Position numbers and translations under genes: made by a program
Part shown: in pieces, positions 1 through 9,060 of the stretch
Layout of the letters: every line of letters begins with the position of its first letter
Position numbering within the stretch: the first letter of the stretch is position 1
Assembly (NCBI GenBank): GCA_038319685.1
Contig: JBBQDN010000002.1
Coordinates: 1-64,000 of the forward strand
Length of the DNA: 64,000 nucleotides
Reading direction: 5' to 3'
Origin: UBA6022 sp038319685
GTDB lineage: Bacteria > Patescibacteriota > Saccharimonadia > Saccharimonadales > Saccharimonadaceae
Notes under the pieces: model-generated
The model's database searches: none
What the model saw: only the letters and a program-made list of their open reading frames with translations
Told to the model about the DNA's origin: nothing

Positions 1-165
1 CCCGTTGCGAGCCACTCCTCTCATCTTCTTCATGAGGGCTTGCGAAGCAGCAAAGCTGCGGAGGCCGAACGCCACGGGATGACCCTGCGGGTCACCCGTA
101 GAGTGACCCTGATGAAGGACGGTGAGAGGGGTGGTGAACGGTCATACGGTATTGTCTAAATTGAG
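1..165. other. Structured non-coding segment, possible leader of an off-window gene
   Basis: No convincing complete gene. The stretch is richer in G+C than the adjacent ksgA and is full of self-complementary runs: an outer pair CCACTCCTCTCA (about 13-24) with TGAGAGGGGTGG (about 122-134), plus GGGTCACCCGTAGAGTGACCC-like and GCAGCAAAGCTGC hairpins. On the minus strand the leftmost bases read GAGAGGAGTGGCT, almost the same as the ribosome-binding leader of the small gene starting at 12040. A G+C-rich gene of that class may therefore start just beyond the left edge. This is inference. Confidence 0.35.
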
Positions 166-169
166 TAAT

Positions 170-937
170 TTATGAAATCTTTGTCAGCCGTAGCCAGTCA
201 TCAAGCGACAGACTTTCGGCACGATCATCAGGGCTGATACTTACCTGCCCTAGCTGTTTTTCAACTTCTTCTTTACTGATACCAAGTCCGGCTGACAGGC
301 TTGATCGAAGTTTTTTGCGCTTCGACGAGAAACCCGCTTTGACGACACGAAAGAATTCTTTTTCAGACACATCACCCAGGAAATCTTCGGACCTAGTTTT
401 TAACACGACCACCTGACTATCCACTTTTGGTGGTGGTGTAAAGAAACTAGCCGGAACAATATTACCCAGACTGACGTCGGCAAATAACTGAGCACTGACT
501 GCTAAAATACTCATGTCGCCCGGTTTTGCCGCCAATCGCTGGGCAACTTCTTTTTGCACTAATAATACTGCTGCGGTTGGTTTGTTTTCAGCCGTCATCA
601 GCAACTGGACGATTTTGCTCGTAATGTAATAGGGGACATTGGCCACAACTTTGTAACCTTTTGGTAAATCGGATAAATCAAACGACAATATATCCCCTGT
701 TTTAACTTCGAGGTTTTTGCCAGGGAACTGACCCGGTAATTTACGTGCCAGGTCTTCATCGAACTCAACTGCAATGACCTTTTCGGCTCGACGGAGTAAT
801 TCCGACGTGAGTGTCCCCAGCCCTGGGCCGATTTCAAGCACTGTATCGGTTGGTTGAATATCGGCAAGATCGGCAATATGTGAAAGGACTGCGCGGTCGC
901 GCAGCCAGTGTTGACCCAAAGATTTATTGGTCGGCAT
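170..937 (-). CDS. rsmA: 16S rRNA dimethyladenosine transferase KsgA/RsmA
   Basis: This 255-residue protein would dimethylate two adjacent adenosines in the 3' terminal hairpin of 16S rRNA during small-subunit maturation. It starts MPTNKSLGQHWL, the family signature in which the usual QNF is QHW. It has the SAM-binding VLEIGPGLGTLT, the acidic VIAVEFDEDL and the catalytic-loop NVPYYITS, followed by a C-terminal helical domain with FSSKRKKLR. Length is normal. A longer reading back to 982 adds 15 residues that lie inside the upstream gene. The chosen ATG (937-935) overlaps the upstream TAA as TAATG, which suggests translational coupling to the Rpf-like gene. It is the last gene of the minus-strand housekeeping run. 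Confidence 0.95.
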   Translation of the reverse strand: MPTNKSLGQHWLRDRAVLSHIADLADIQPTDTVLEIGPGLGTLTSELLRRAEKVIAVEFDEDLARKLPGQFPGKNLEVKTGDILSFDLSDLPKGYKVVANVPYYITSKIVQLLMTAENKPTAAVLLVQKEVAQRLAAKPGDMSILAVSAQLFADVSLGNIVPASFFTPPPKVDSQVVVLKTRSEDFLGDVSEKEFFRVVKAGFSSKRKKLRSSLSAGLGISKEEVEKQLGQVSISPDDRAESLSLDDWLRLTKIS

Positions 938-2130
938 TAATACCAGCCGAACTGACGATGGTGATTGGCGGCGGCGGCCCAACTCCCGTATCGGCCCATC
1001 ACGTAACTATTCATCCATATCGTCTGACACGCACCGTCACCCATGGCACACCCAGTTTTGCTACACGGTAACGCCTGACCGACACCACATGCACCAGAGC
1101 TTTTATTAACAGAATATGGATTACAGCCACTTTCTTTGCCGATAAGGTAGTTTGCGTTATTAAGATCAGTGATCCCCGCTGCAGCCATCCACTCACTACA
1201 ACTTCCGCCAAAGCTTTTAGCTTTTGCGCCCACCACTTCAACCTGTTTCTTTGCTTCCTGCGTAACAACACTCTGGATTTCAACCCGACCGACTTCAGTC
1301 CCATTACGCATCTCGATTTCATACGTTACATTCTTTTTGCCGTTTTCACCGGCTGTTTTGACCTCACGATAACCAAGGTCACGATCGGCATCTTGAATTT
1401 TGTCGGTGTCAAATGCAATCACCTTTTCTTCGGTCACCGTTTGTTTGCCATTACGCCAAATTTCGACGTTCATACCAGCAATGATTGGGGTCGTCGCAGG
1501 AACAGATAATGTATCGTCTTTGCCTAGGCTAATGCTTTTTTTCGCCATCATATCGCCAACCGTTGTTGACTGCGTATATGCATCAATTTTTTTGCCGTAT
1601 AGTACGAGTGTCAATGCAGTCGCTCGATCAATCGTCAACCGAAGCCCACTGCCATCAGTCACAATATCTTCGCTTCGACTAATCGTTGTCGTGTCTTCGT
1701 CGTGCAGTGTCACGCCAGCATTTTTCGTAATCTGCTCGGCAGTCTGATACGGTGACATGACTTTTTGGCGAACCGCACCGTCAACAATCATAACGGGACG
1801 AGCACGGTACACGTTCACTTCGTAGTTATTCGCAACGAGTTGTTCGTCAAGTCCAGGCTCGACTAAATCATTTTTATCAAGAGGAATATTGGCTTCTTTG
1901 AATGCATCACGTAGTGAGGTGGCATTCGTCATCAATCCCCTGTCCTGACCACGATCATGAATAGTGATAAGTCGTGAGCCATTTGTCGAACGGTCAGTCA
2001 GTGCCCTTGCCGTCAGTACATTACTAAATAAGGTAAAAAGTAACAAGACAACGCTTGTCAGGGCGAAAAAACGAAATATCGGAGTGGTCTTATGGTAGGA
2101 TAAACTTCTCATACACAAGGTAGCATTCAT
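937..2130 (-). CDS. Secreted Rpf-like muralytic protein (DUF348, G5 and lysozyme-like domains)
   Basis: This 397-residue protein is predicted to be exported. A membrane-spanning signal follows HKTTPIFRFFALTSVVLL, at about residues 15-45. Next come ubiquitin-like DUF348-type segments (around TIHDRGQDRGL and the VYRARPVMIVDG repeat), a G5-type domain with VIAFDTDKIQDAD (about 245-310), and a C-terminal lysozyme-like domain (about 330-397) with ESGCNPYSVN and ACGVGQALPC. The architecture matches actinobacterial RpfB and related stationary-phase cell-wall hydrolases, which cleave peptidoglycan glycan strands. Four or more cysteines in the C-terminal domain suggest disulfides. It lies between pcrA and ksgA with a 1-nt overlap to the latter. 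An internal ATG seven codons in is an alternative start. A TATAAT box lies about 25 bases upstream of the start. Confidence 0.85.
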   Translation of the reverse strand: MNATLCMRSLSYHKTTPIFRFFALTSVVLLLFTLFSNVLTARALTDRSTNGSRLITIHDRGQDRGLMTNATSLRDAFKEANIPLDKNDLVEPGLDEQLVANNYEVNVYRARPVMIVDGAVRQKVMSPYQTAEQITKNAGVTLHDEDTTTISRSEDIVTDGSGLRLTIDRATALTLVLYGKKIDAYTQSTTVGDMMAKKSISLGKDDTLSVPATTPIIAGMNVEIWRNGKQTVTEEKVIAFDTDKIQDADRDLGYREVKTAGENGKKNVTYEIEMRNGTEVGRVEIQSVVTQEAKKQVEVVGAKAKSFGGSCSEWMAAAGITDLNNANYLIGKESGCNPYSVNKSSGACGVGQALPCSKTGCAMGDGACQTIWMNSYVMGRYGSWAAAANHHRQFGWY

Positions 2131-2190
2131 TTCAGAACGTACTTTGATTAATTATAGCAAATTTAGCGATATGTCGCTAATTTCTCGGCA

Positions 2191-4302
2191 TTATATCTTT
2201 TCAAGTCTGGCATATTCGACGTTCAGTTTTTTGCGCTGACCACTATCAAATTGTACAGTCACAGCCATACCATCAATATCGATTATTTCACCGGCGCCAA
2301 ATTGATTCGACCGAACACGATCGGCAATATCAAACTGGGGCATGTCAAAAAAATCTTCCTCGGACGCCCGACGCCCAAATGATGGCGACGATACTGCCGC
2401 AAGCTCATAGCCCATATCTGTTAAAAACCTCGATGCAGGGTTATAGCCACGTTGACCAAATTGTAGACGCGACTGAGCATAACTTAGGTGCAATTCTTCG
2501 CGGGCGCGGGTCATCCCAACGTAACATAGGCGACGTTCTTCTTCGAGTTCGCTCGGGCCTGCTTCGTAGACACGCGAATGTGGAAAAATACCTTCTTCCA
2601 TACCAACCATGAACACGACCGGAAATTCCAAACCTTTGGCGGCGTGAATAGTCATAAGTGTCACACTTTGGTCATTACTACTTGTATCGGCGCTGGACAT
2701 TAATGCCACTTCTTCGAGGAAATCCGGTAACGACGCGAAGGATGCAGCATCAGAAATCAGTGCACCAATGTTGGCCTCTCGTTCTTCGGCCTGGGGTGTG
2801 CCGTCAAGCAAATAGTCACGATAGCCTGTTTTGTCGATCAGATATTCGATAATATCCGTTGGTGACTGTTCGGCCTCAACTTTTGCCTGAAGCATGCGCA
2901 GTAATTCACCAAATCCTTCAAGGGAGAGTTTAGCACGAGGTGTCAAACTACTGGTTTGCTGAACATTCGAAAGGGCAGTGATAATATCCATGCCACTCCC
3001 CGCCTGCCATATCAGAAATTTTTCGAGACTAGTTGCGCCGATACCACGAACAGGGATATTCACAACGCGACTAAAACTCATTCGGTCGTTTGGCTGGTAG
3101 ATCAGTCGAAGATAGGCAATCATATCTTTGATTTCTTTGCGGTCGTAAAACCGAACGCCACCAATAATCTGGTAAGGGATTCGATGCTGTAAAAACGCCC
3201 GTTCTAATGTGTAGCTTTGTGAGTTTGTTCGATACAGGACCGCAAAATCCCCATATGCCCTGGCACCAATCGCAGCCTGAGCGCTAATCCGACTGGCTAC
3301 CGTATATGCCTCTTCGGCTTCGTCATATACACCGTGTACCTGGACCGGTGCACCCATAGGTTCGGCTGTCCATAGCTTCTTGTCGGTTCGTGTGGTATTT
3401 TTTGTAATAACATTTTGCGCCGCTTCCAGAATAGAACCAGTGCTCCGATAATTCTGTTCAAGTTTAATAATTGCCGCTCCAGGAAAATCGCGTTCAAAAT
3501 TAAGGATATTGGTAAAATCCGCACCCCGCCAACTATAGATCGACTGCCAGTCGTCACCGACCACACAAATATTTCTCGACTCACTGACTAAACTTTTAAT
3601 AATAGCGTACTGAGCAGCGTTCGTGTCTTGATATTCGTCTACTAAAATATGTTTAAATCTGTCACGCCATAATTGCTTGATGTCTGGTTTTTCTTTGAAT
3701 AAGCGAACTGTTTCGATGAGAAGATCGTCAAAGTCCAGTGCGCCGGCTGTTTTGCGCATTTTTTCATACAATTCATAGATTTTACCAACGGATTGCTCAA
3801 ACGGATACTGCGCCGTCGAGATAAACTCACCGGGGGTGACCAGTTCATTTTTGGCATTACTGATGATACTACTGACCGCCCGAGGTTTGATTTGCTTGTC
3901 TGTTAGAGACAGTTGTTTCATCGCCTGTTTGATCAGTCCTTGGCGATCATCTTCGTCGTAAATGACATAATTGGGTGCAATACCGATCTTGTCACCATCT
4001 TGGCGCAGTAAGCGAACGCAAATACCATGAAATGTGCCCATCCATGGCATAAAATTTCGGCTTGAACCGTTTTGACCAAGTAAATGCCCCAGTCGTTCAC
4101 GCATTTCCTTGGCAGCTTTATTCGTAAATGTCACTGCCAAGATTTCATTCGGCCAGATATGTTCACTGGCTATTAAATACGCGATTCGGTGCGTCAGTGT
4201 TTTGGTTTTGCCACTCCCCGCACCCGCTAAAATCAAAACCGGACCAGTCGTGGTTCGTACTGCCTCGGCCTGTGCCGGGTTTAGTCCTTCGAATACATCC
4301 AT
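2191..4302 (-). CDS. pcrA: UvrD/PcrA-type superfamily 1 DNA helicase
   Basis: This 703-residue ATP-dependent 3'-5' DNA helicase would act in repair and replication-conflict resolution. It has the Q-motif region LNPAQAEAV, Walker A GAGSGKTKTLTHR near residue 30, Walker B VDEYQDTN near 220, GDDWQSIYSWRGA, YRTNSQS, and motif V/VI TIHAAKGLEFPVVF and VGMTRARE. It ends with a small Tudor-like domain (GAGEIIDIDGMAVTVQF), as in PcrA, which in other bacteria binds RNA polymerase. Length is typical. A TATACT box lies about 8 bases before the ATG at 4302, so transcription may start at or near the start codon. It is followed 60 bp downstream by the Rpf-like gene. Confidence 0.95.
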   Translation of the reverse strand: MDVFEGLNPAQAEAVRTTTGPVLILAGAGSGKTKTLTHRIAYLIASEHIWPNEILAVTFTNKAAKEMRERLGHLLGQNGSSRNFMPWMGTFHGICVRLLRQDGDKIGIAPNYVIYDEDDRQGLIKQAMKQLSLTDKQIKPRAVSSIISNAKNELVTPGEFISTAQYPFEQSVGKIYELYEKMRKTAGALDFDDLLIETVRLFKEKPDIKQLWRDRFKHILVDEYQDTNAAQYAIIKSLVSESRNICVVGDDWQSIYSWRGADFTNILNFERDFPGAAIIKLEQNYRSTGSILEAAQNVITKNTTRTDKKLWTAEPMGAPVQVHGVYDEAEEAYTVASRISAQAAIGARAYGDFAVLYRTNSQSYTLERAFLQHRIPYQIIGGVRFYDRKEIKDMIAYLRLIYQPNDRMSFSRVVNIPVRGIGATSLEKFLIWQAGSGMDIITALSNVQQTSSLTPRAKLSLEGFGELLRMLQAKVEAEQSPTDIIEYLIDKTGYRDYLLDGTPQAEEREANIGALISDAASFASLPDFLEEVALMSSADTSSNDQSVTLMTIHAAKGLEFPVVFMVGMEEGIFPHSRVYEAGPSELEEERRLCYVGMTRAREELHLSYAQSRLQFGQRGYNPASRFLTDMGYELAAVSSPSFGRRASEEDFFDMPQFDIADRVRSNQFGAGEIIDIDGMAVTVQFDSGQRKKLNVEYARLEKI

Positions 4303-4349
4303 TATATCTAGTATAGCTGACTTGATGGTCTATTCACACCGCCATCGAA

Positions 4350-5519
4350 CTATTTGACAATACCAAAATAGTAAAGTGACGCACCGATACCAGCACCGAC
4401 CGCAAGGATCAAGATAATCCATACAATCCATAACCACCCTGACTTTTTTTGCGTCGGATGAGACAGTGGTTTATGGTAGGCGTCGGTATCATAAATCGAT
4501 CCGTTTGATTGATCACCTGAATTTGGCTCTTCGCGGTATTGTTGTGCAATCGATGATGGGCCTTTTGCTAGAACAGGAATATCTTCGTCAGGGAAATGAT
4601 CAGGGATTAATAATGTCGCTGGTTTTTTGACTTCGACAGCAACCGTTACGGGAATTTTTTCGACTTCTGGGACGACAACGACCGGCACAACAGGAATAGG
4701 TACGGGGATATCCTCTCCCTGTTCGGCTTGATTCGAGCCTGATTCAATCGCAACAAGTTCTTCTTGAAATTCTGCAGGCAGCGGTGCTTCAAAGTCAATT
4801 GGCGCTGGGATAATCTGATCATCAGCCGAGTTGATTGGATCGTCTGTATCCGTGGCATCACTCGTAAGACCACCGCCCGGTTCACTGTGCGTAAACGAGC
4901 TATTGCCACCAAGTGGACGTTTTTCTACTTTTGCATCGGTCAAAAACGGTGAGGTTTGTGGAATCTGATCTTCTTCGAGTGTATTTTTTTGTTCGATATC
5001 AGCGTCTGTATCAGATTCTAAATCAGCTTTTATTTGTTTAAACCCAGAAATATCAATTGGGTCTGGCCACTCATTGGCTGGCGCGGTGTTTTTGTCCGTA
5101 TCTATAGACACAACGCTTGAATCGTCGTCAGATGCTGACGATTCAGTAACGCTCCCGATTGGTGGTACGACAGGAGAAATCGTCAATCTCTGGCGTGATG
5201 TCGACAGAGAAGGTGATTGTTGCTGTTTCATATCGGATGATGGGTGAACGACATCCATAAAACGCCCGCCAGAGCGTCGAATTCCTGGAATTGTCCTCAC
5301 GACAACTGGTTCTGTATCTGATTGTTCGACCGCTTGTTGGACAACGCCCTTTTCGAGTGTGTCAAACGAAACATGTGTCGTCGTAATTTCTGGTGATGAT
5401 TGAAGCTCGATTGTCGTTTCTTCTGGCGTATCAGATGATGAAGGTGCCGACGTCACTGTATTTGTCATTAACGAATTGACTGCTCGATCTAGTTCGTCAA
5501 AATCTAATTCCTTCATCAT
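4350..5519 (-). CDS. Acidic, low-complexity membrane-anchored protein of unknown function
   Basis: I do not recognise this 389-residue protein. Most of it (about 1-350) is Ser/Thr/Asp/Glu/Pro-rich and probably disordered, with proline-valine runs such as IPVPIPVVPVVVVP. The C-terminus is one clear transmembrane helix (WLWIVWIILILAVGAGIG) followed by a short tail. No N-terminal signal is visible, so it would be a tail-anchored protein with a cytoplasmic disordered region. Its ATG overlaps the tpiA stop by four bases (ATGA), which indicates coupled translation with the glycolytic genes. A linker or scaffold role is possible but unsupported. Confidence 0.75.
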   Translation of the reverse strand: MMKELDFDELDRAVNSLMTNTVTSAPSSSDTPEETTIELQSSPEITTTHVSFDTLEKGVVQQAVEQSDTEPVVVRTIPGIRRSGGRFMDVVHPSSDMKQQQSPSLSTSRQRLTISPVVPPIGSVTESSASDDDSSVVSIDTDKNTAPANEWPDPIDISGFKQIKADLESDTDADIEQKNTLEEDQIPQTSPFLTDAKVEKRPLGGNSSFTHSEPGGGLTSDATDTDDPINSADDQIIPAPIDFEAPLPAEFQEELVAIESGSNQAEQGEDIPVPIPVVPVVVVPEVEKIPVTVAVEVKKPATLLIPDHFPDEDIPVLAKGPSSIAQQYREEPNSGDQSNGSIYDTDAYHKPLSHPTQKKSGWLWIVWIILILAVGAGIGASLYYFGIVK

Positions 5520-6298
5520 TCCCCACCCTTATTAGTTGTCTTATGTGCTTGCTTAATAATACTGACGAATCCTTCTGCGTCCAGGCTTGCGCCACCGATA
5601 AGCAACCCGTCGATACCGTCAATCGCCAAATATCCAGCGGCACTGTCAGCTTTCACGCTCCCACCATACAACACAGCAATAGATTGACTTGCGTTGGCAC
5701 CATACAAATGTTTAATCTGGCTGCGAATCGCTTTTAATGCGGTACTGACATCGGACGGCATTGCGTTGTCCCCTGTACCAATTGCCCAAACTGGCTCGTA
5801 CGCAATAACAACATTTTTTAATTCTTCGCTTGTCACATTCGCCAGGCCGCCGACCAATTGATCGTGAAGGACATCGTGAGTTTCACCGTTCGCTCGTTCA
5901 CTTGCTGTTTCACCAATACAGAGAATCGGTTTAATGTTGTTACGGATCGCCGCCTGGACTTTTGCCCGAGTATCTTTGTCTGATTCGTGGAAGATATGAC
6001 GACGCTCTGAATGACCGACAATCGCGTATTCTACCATGCCATGTAACTGCGAGGCAGACACTTCACCCGTAAACGCACCATTATCGCGCCAGTAAAGGTT
6101 CTGAACAGCCAGTTTAAACTGTCGTCTGTCGGCCTGTAAACTAAGTGATTGCAGCGACAATAACGACGGAGCAAGGACAACTTCGACATCACGGCGATTT
6201 TTGACGAGGCCTGCTAGTTTATGAAGATATAAACTCGCCTCATGAGTTGTGAGGTTCATTTTCCAGTTACCAACGATGAGTGTTTTATCTTGAGCCAT
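5516..6298 (-). CDS. tpiA: Triosephosphate isomerase
   Basis: This 260-residue TIM-barrel enzyme interconverts dihydroxyacetone phosphate and glyceraldehyde-3-phosphate. Visible signatures are GNWKMN with the active-site Lys, IVGHSERR with the catalytic His, and AYEPVWAIGTG with the catalytic Glu followed by the flexible lid. The phosphate loop LYGGSVKADSA and GLLIGGASL are also present. Length is normal. It sits 15 bp after pgk and overlaps the following acidic membrane protein by four bases, so it belongs to the lower-glycolysis operon. No strong ribosome-binding site is seen in the 15-bp gap. Confidence 0.97.
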   Translation of the reverse strand: MAQDKTLIVGNWKMNLTTHEASLYLHKLAGLVKNRRDVEVVLAPSLLSLQSLSLQADRRQFKLAVQNLYWRDNGAFTGEVSASQLHGMVEYAIVGHSERRHIFHESDKDTRAKVQAAIRNNIKPILCIGETASERANGETHDVLHDQLVGGLANVTSEELKNVVIAYEPVWAIGTGDNAMPSDVSTALKAIRSQIKHLYGANASQSIAVLYGGSVKADSAAGYLAIDGIDGLLIGGASLDAEGFVSIIKQAHKTTNKGGE

Positions 6299-6313
6299 AG
6301 TGCTTATGTTTTC

Positions 6314-7561
6314 TTACCCTTTAGTGTATCCTACTTGTTTACGGGCGTCTAGCAAACTTTCTATCCCAGGTAGTTTATCCCCAGCCATAAGTTCCAAACT
6401 TGCCCCACCACCGGTAGAAACATGCGTAAAACTGCCGCCTTTTTTGGCATCCCATTTGATAATAAAATCGGCCGTATCACCACCACCAATGATCGATGTA
6501 ATGTCAGGCCTGGTTGCAAGCACCATGGCCAGGCGCGCTGAACCGTGCGCGAAATTTGGAAATTCAGCAAATCCGAGTGTTCCGTTCCAGATAACTGTCG
6601 CCGCATGAACTGAAATATCGTTGACGATACGTTCGATGGTTTCATCGCCAATATCAAGTGCTTTGTCATCACTTTCAATATGATCAACCGACACATTTCG
6701 ACGATTTTGGTCGGCGTCAACACTTTTGCCAACCGCAACGTCCGTCGGGAGCACAATAAAGCTATCGACATCATCACCGACTTTTGCATGAACTGTCGCA
6801 TAAATATCGTCAATGATTGCCTTTTGATCGGGTTCGTACTTACTTGATCCAACCGATAGGCCTTTGTATGCCAAAAAAGTATTGGCCATTGCACCACCAA
6901 TAATAATTTTGTCGGCTTTCGCTACAAATTCCTTGATAATACTGATTTTGTCACTTACTTTTGCGCCGCCCATAACCGCGTACAGTGGACGTTTCGGGTG
7001 GTTCATTGCTTTTGTGATAGTTTGGTATTCTTTTTCGAGGAGTAATCCCGAGACACTTGGCAGGCAAAGTGTGATCGCATGAGTACTGGCATGCGCACGA
7101 TGCACAACCCCAAACCCGTCTTGCACAAAATAGCGTGCACCAGAGGCTTTGGCGATTGCCGCCGCAAAATCTAGATCATCTGCTTCTTCGCGCGCATCAA
7201 ATCGTAGATTTTCAAACATCACCACGCTATTTTTTGGCGCTCGCTTTGCCGTTTGGGTCGCACGGTCGTGAATCGTGTCGTTAATAAAACGCACATCCCG
7301 TCGCAGTAACTGTGCAAGCCGTACCGCAACCGGTTCAAGCGTCAACGACGGAGTGACGCCTTCGGGACGACCAAGGTGACTAATGACTACCACCTTACAG
7401 CCACGATCAAGCAAATAATTAAGTGTCGGTAGACTAGCCCTGATCCGAAGATCATCGTCAATTTCACCTTTGTCGTTTATTGGCACATTATAATCAGCCC
7501 GGACTAAAACAGTCTGATGTTCTAATGGCACATCTCGAATTGTCTCTTTAAAAAAACCCAT
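6314..7561 (-). CDS. pgk: Phosphoglycerate kinase
   Basis: This 415-residue enzyme transfers phosphate from 1,3-bisphosphoglycerate to ADP. It has VLVRADYNVP with the substrate Asp, SHLGRPEG, the hinge-region GGAKVSDKISI, and C-terminal nucleotide-loop GGGDTADFI and VSTGGGASLELM. The ATG at 7561 is preferred over the GTG two codons upstream because AAAGGGG lies at a suitable distance before it. The gene is 20 bp after pyk and 15 bp before tpiA. The operon therefore carries ATP-producing glycolytic steps, which matters in an organism class that often lacks respiration. Confidence 0.97.
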   Translation of the reverse strand: MGFFKETIRDVPLEHQTVLVRADYNVPINDKGEIDDDLRIRASLPTLNYLLDRGCKVVVISHLGRPEGVTPSLTLEPVAVRLAQLLRRDVRFINDTIHDRATQTAKRAPKNSVVMFENLRFDAREEADDLDFAAAIAKASGARYFVQDGFGVVHRAHASTHAITLCLPSVSGLLLEKEYQTITKAMNHPKRPLYAVMGGAKVSDKISIIKEFVAKADKIIIGGAMANTFLAYKGLSVGSSKYEPDQKAIIDDIYATVHAKVGDDVDSFIVLPTDVAVGKSVDADQNRRNVSVDHIESDDKALDIGDETIERIVNDISVHAATVIWNGTLGFAEFPNFAHGSARLAMVLATRPDITSIIGGGDTADFIIKWDAKKGGSFTHVSTGGGASLELMAGDKLPGIESLLDARKQVGYTKG

Positions 7562-7581
7562 TCCCACCCCTTTATTTGTTT

Positions 7582-9009
7582 TTATTCTAGCACACGTACG
7601 CGAATTGTGTCAGTTGTTCCTGGCATACCTGGTTGACGACCACTGACGATAGCGATACGAAGCGGCTCGTCACCATCGGCTTTGAAGTACCCTTCGTGTT
7701 TCAGCTGCATACCGAGTGCCAGCGCAACGCCTTCACCATCTGGACGCACATAGCTACGGTTTGCGTAACAAAGCGCAAGTTTTTGTGCAGTTTTTGGATC
7801 GCTCGTGACACTGACAATTGGGAGGTTTGGCCGATAGGCTGCGATTGCACAGGCAGTCGTCCCTGTTCTTGTTTTAGCAATAATTGCGATGACTTTCATT
7901 TGCTCGGCAAGTTTAACCGCTGCTGCTGCGATCGCATCGAGATCAGGTGCACCCTGCGTAATCACATCTTTGATTGGCGCAACAGGGACGTTTTCCTGTG
8001 TATACAAAATAACTTTTTTCATAGCAGCAACAGTTTCAAGTGGATATTTCCCATTGGCTGTTTCGTCGGACAACATCACCGTATCGGCGCCCAGGATCAC
8101 TGCATTCGCAACGTCACTGACTTCAGCGCGAGTCGGTTCTGGTGCATCAACCATACTTGCCATCATCTGGGTTGCGACGATGCTCAGTTTCCCATATTTA
8201 CGACACAGGGCAATAATTCGCCGCTGGACGATCGGAACAACCTCTGCACCAGCTTCGACGGCGAGGTCGCCACGCGCAACCATGACGCCGTCACTGACTT
8301 TGACAATTTCTTCGAGCACGTCATCTTTAATTGCAGCTTTGGTTTCAATTTTTGAAATAATCTGAGCGTTTGATCCGAGGCTGACCAGGATCTGACGAAG
8401 GTTCGTGATGTCATCAGGACTCTGGATAAAACTAAGTGCAACATAGTCAATATCACGCGTCGCACCAAATTCAACGTCTTTGAGATCTTTGGCGGTCAAA
8501 ATATCACCACCAAAATCAGTATCGGGCAAATTAATCCCCTTGCGACTCATCAGTGTACCGTCGTTTTCGACACGAACTTTAATAGCTGTTTCAGATGATT
8601 TCTCCAGGACAGTCGTACGGATTTTGCCATCAAAGATATAAACGGGCTCACCGACCTTGACCTTTTCGGCCAAGTTATATTGCACAGGGATAATAAACCC
8701 TCCGTCATGTTCGGCAGCGTGATCAAGTGTTAACACATCACCAGTTTTCACTGATATATTTTCAGTCAGGTTACCAAGCCGAATCTTTGGTCCCTGTAGA
8801 TCCTGAAGGATAGCGACTGGCTTGCCAAGTCGTTCGCTTGCTTCGCGAATCCATTTAATTTGATCATCTCGTTCAGGATAATCACCATGGCTAAAGTTAA
8901 GCCGAAATCCGTTCACACCAGCAACTGCTAATTTTTCGATCATTTCCGGGGTGCTTGTGGGAGGCCCAAGCGTAGCCAATATTTTTGTTCGTTTAAATAT
9001 AACACTCAT
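7582..9009 (-). CDS. pyk: Pyruvate kinase
   Basis: This 475-residue enzyme converts phosphoenolpyruvate and ADP to pyruvate and ATP. It has RTKILATLGPPT, FRLNFSHGD, a beta-domain from about residue 70 to 170, the signature DGVMVARGDLAVE, and ATQMMASM followed by EPTRAEVSDVANA. The C-terminal allosteric-type domain contains TRTGTTACAIAAYRP. The start at 9009 (MSVIFKRTK) is favoured over the ATG at 9018 because the latter lies inside a TATAAT box. Transcription would begin at about the chosen ATG, giving a leaderless mRNA that probably heads the run through ksgA. Confidence 0.96.
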   Translation of the reverse strand: MSVIFKRTKILATLGPPTSTPEMIEKLAVAGVNGFRLNFSHGDYPERDDQIKWIREASERLGKPVAILQDLQGPKIRLGNLTENISVKTGDVLTLDHAAEHDGGFIIPVQYNLAEKVKVGEPVYIFDGKIRTTVLEKSSETAIKVRVENDGTLMSRKGINLPDTDFGGDILTAKDLKDVEFGATRDIDYVALSFIQSPDDITNLRQILVSLGSNAQIISKIETKAAIKDDVLEEIVKVSDGVMVARGDLAVEAGAEVVPIVQRRIIALCRKYGKLSIVATQMMASMVDAPEPTRAEVSDVANAVILGADTVMLSDETANGKYPLETVAAMKKVILYTQENVPVAPIKDVITQGAPDLDAIAAAAVKLAEQMKVIAIIAKTRTGTTACAIAAYRPNLPIVSVTSDPKTAQKLALCYANRSYVRPDGEGVALALGMQLKHEGYFKADGDEPLRIAIVSGRQPGMPGTTDTIRVRVLE

Positions 9010-9060
9010 GAAGGCCATTATATCATAGTTTATCAGAGGTGGCGAGTAGAAAATGAGCTT

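Noticed and set aside
7633..8365. Open frames opposite pyruvate kinase
   Set aside because: Shadows of a highly conserved gene, with no protein-like motif and no initiation signals.
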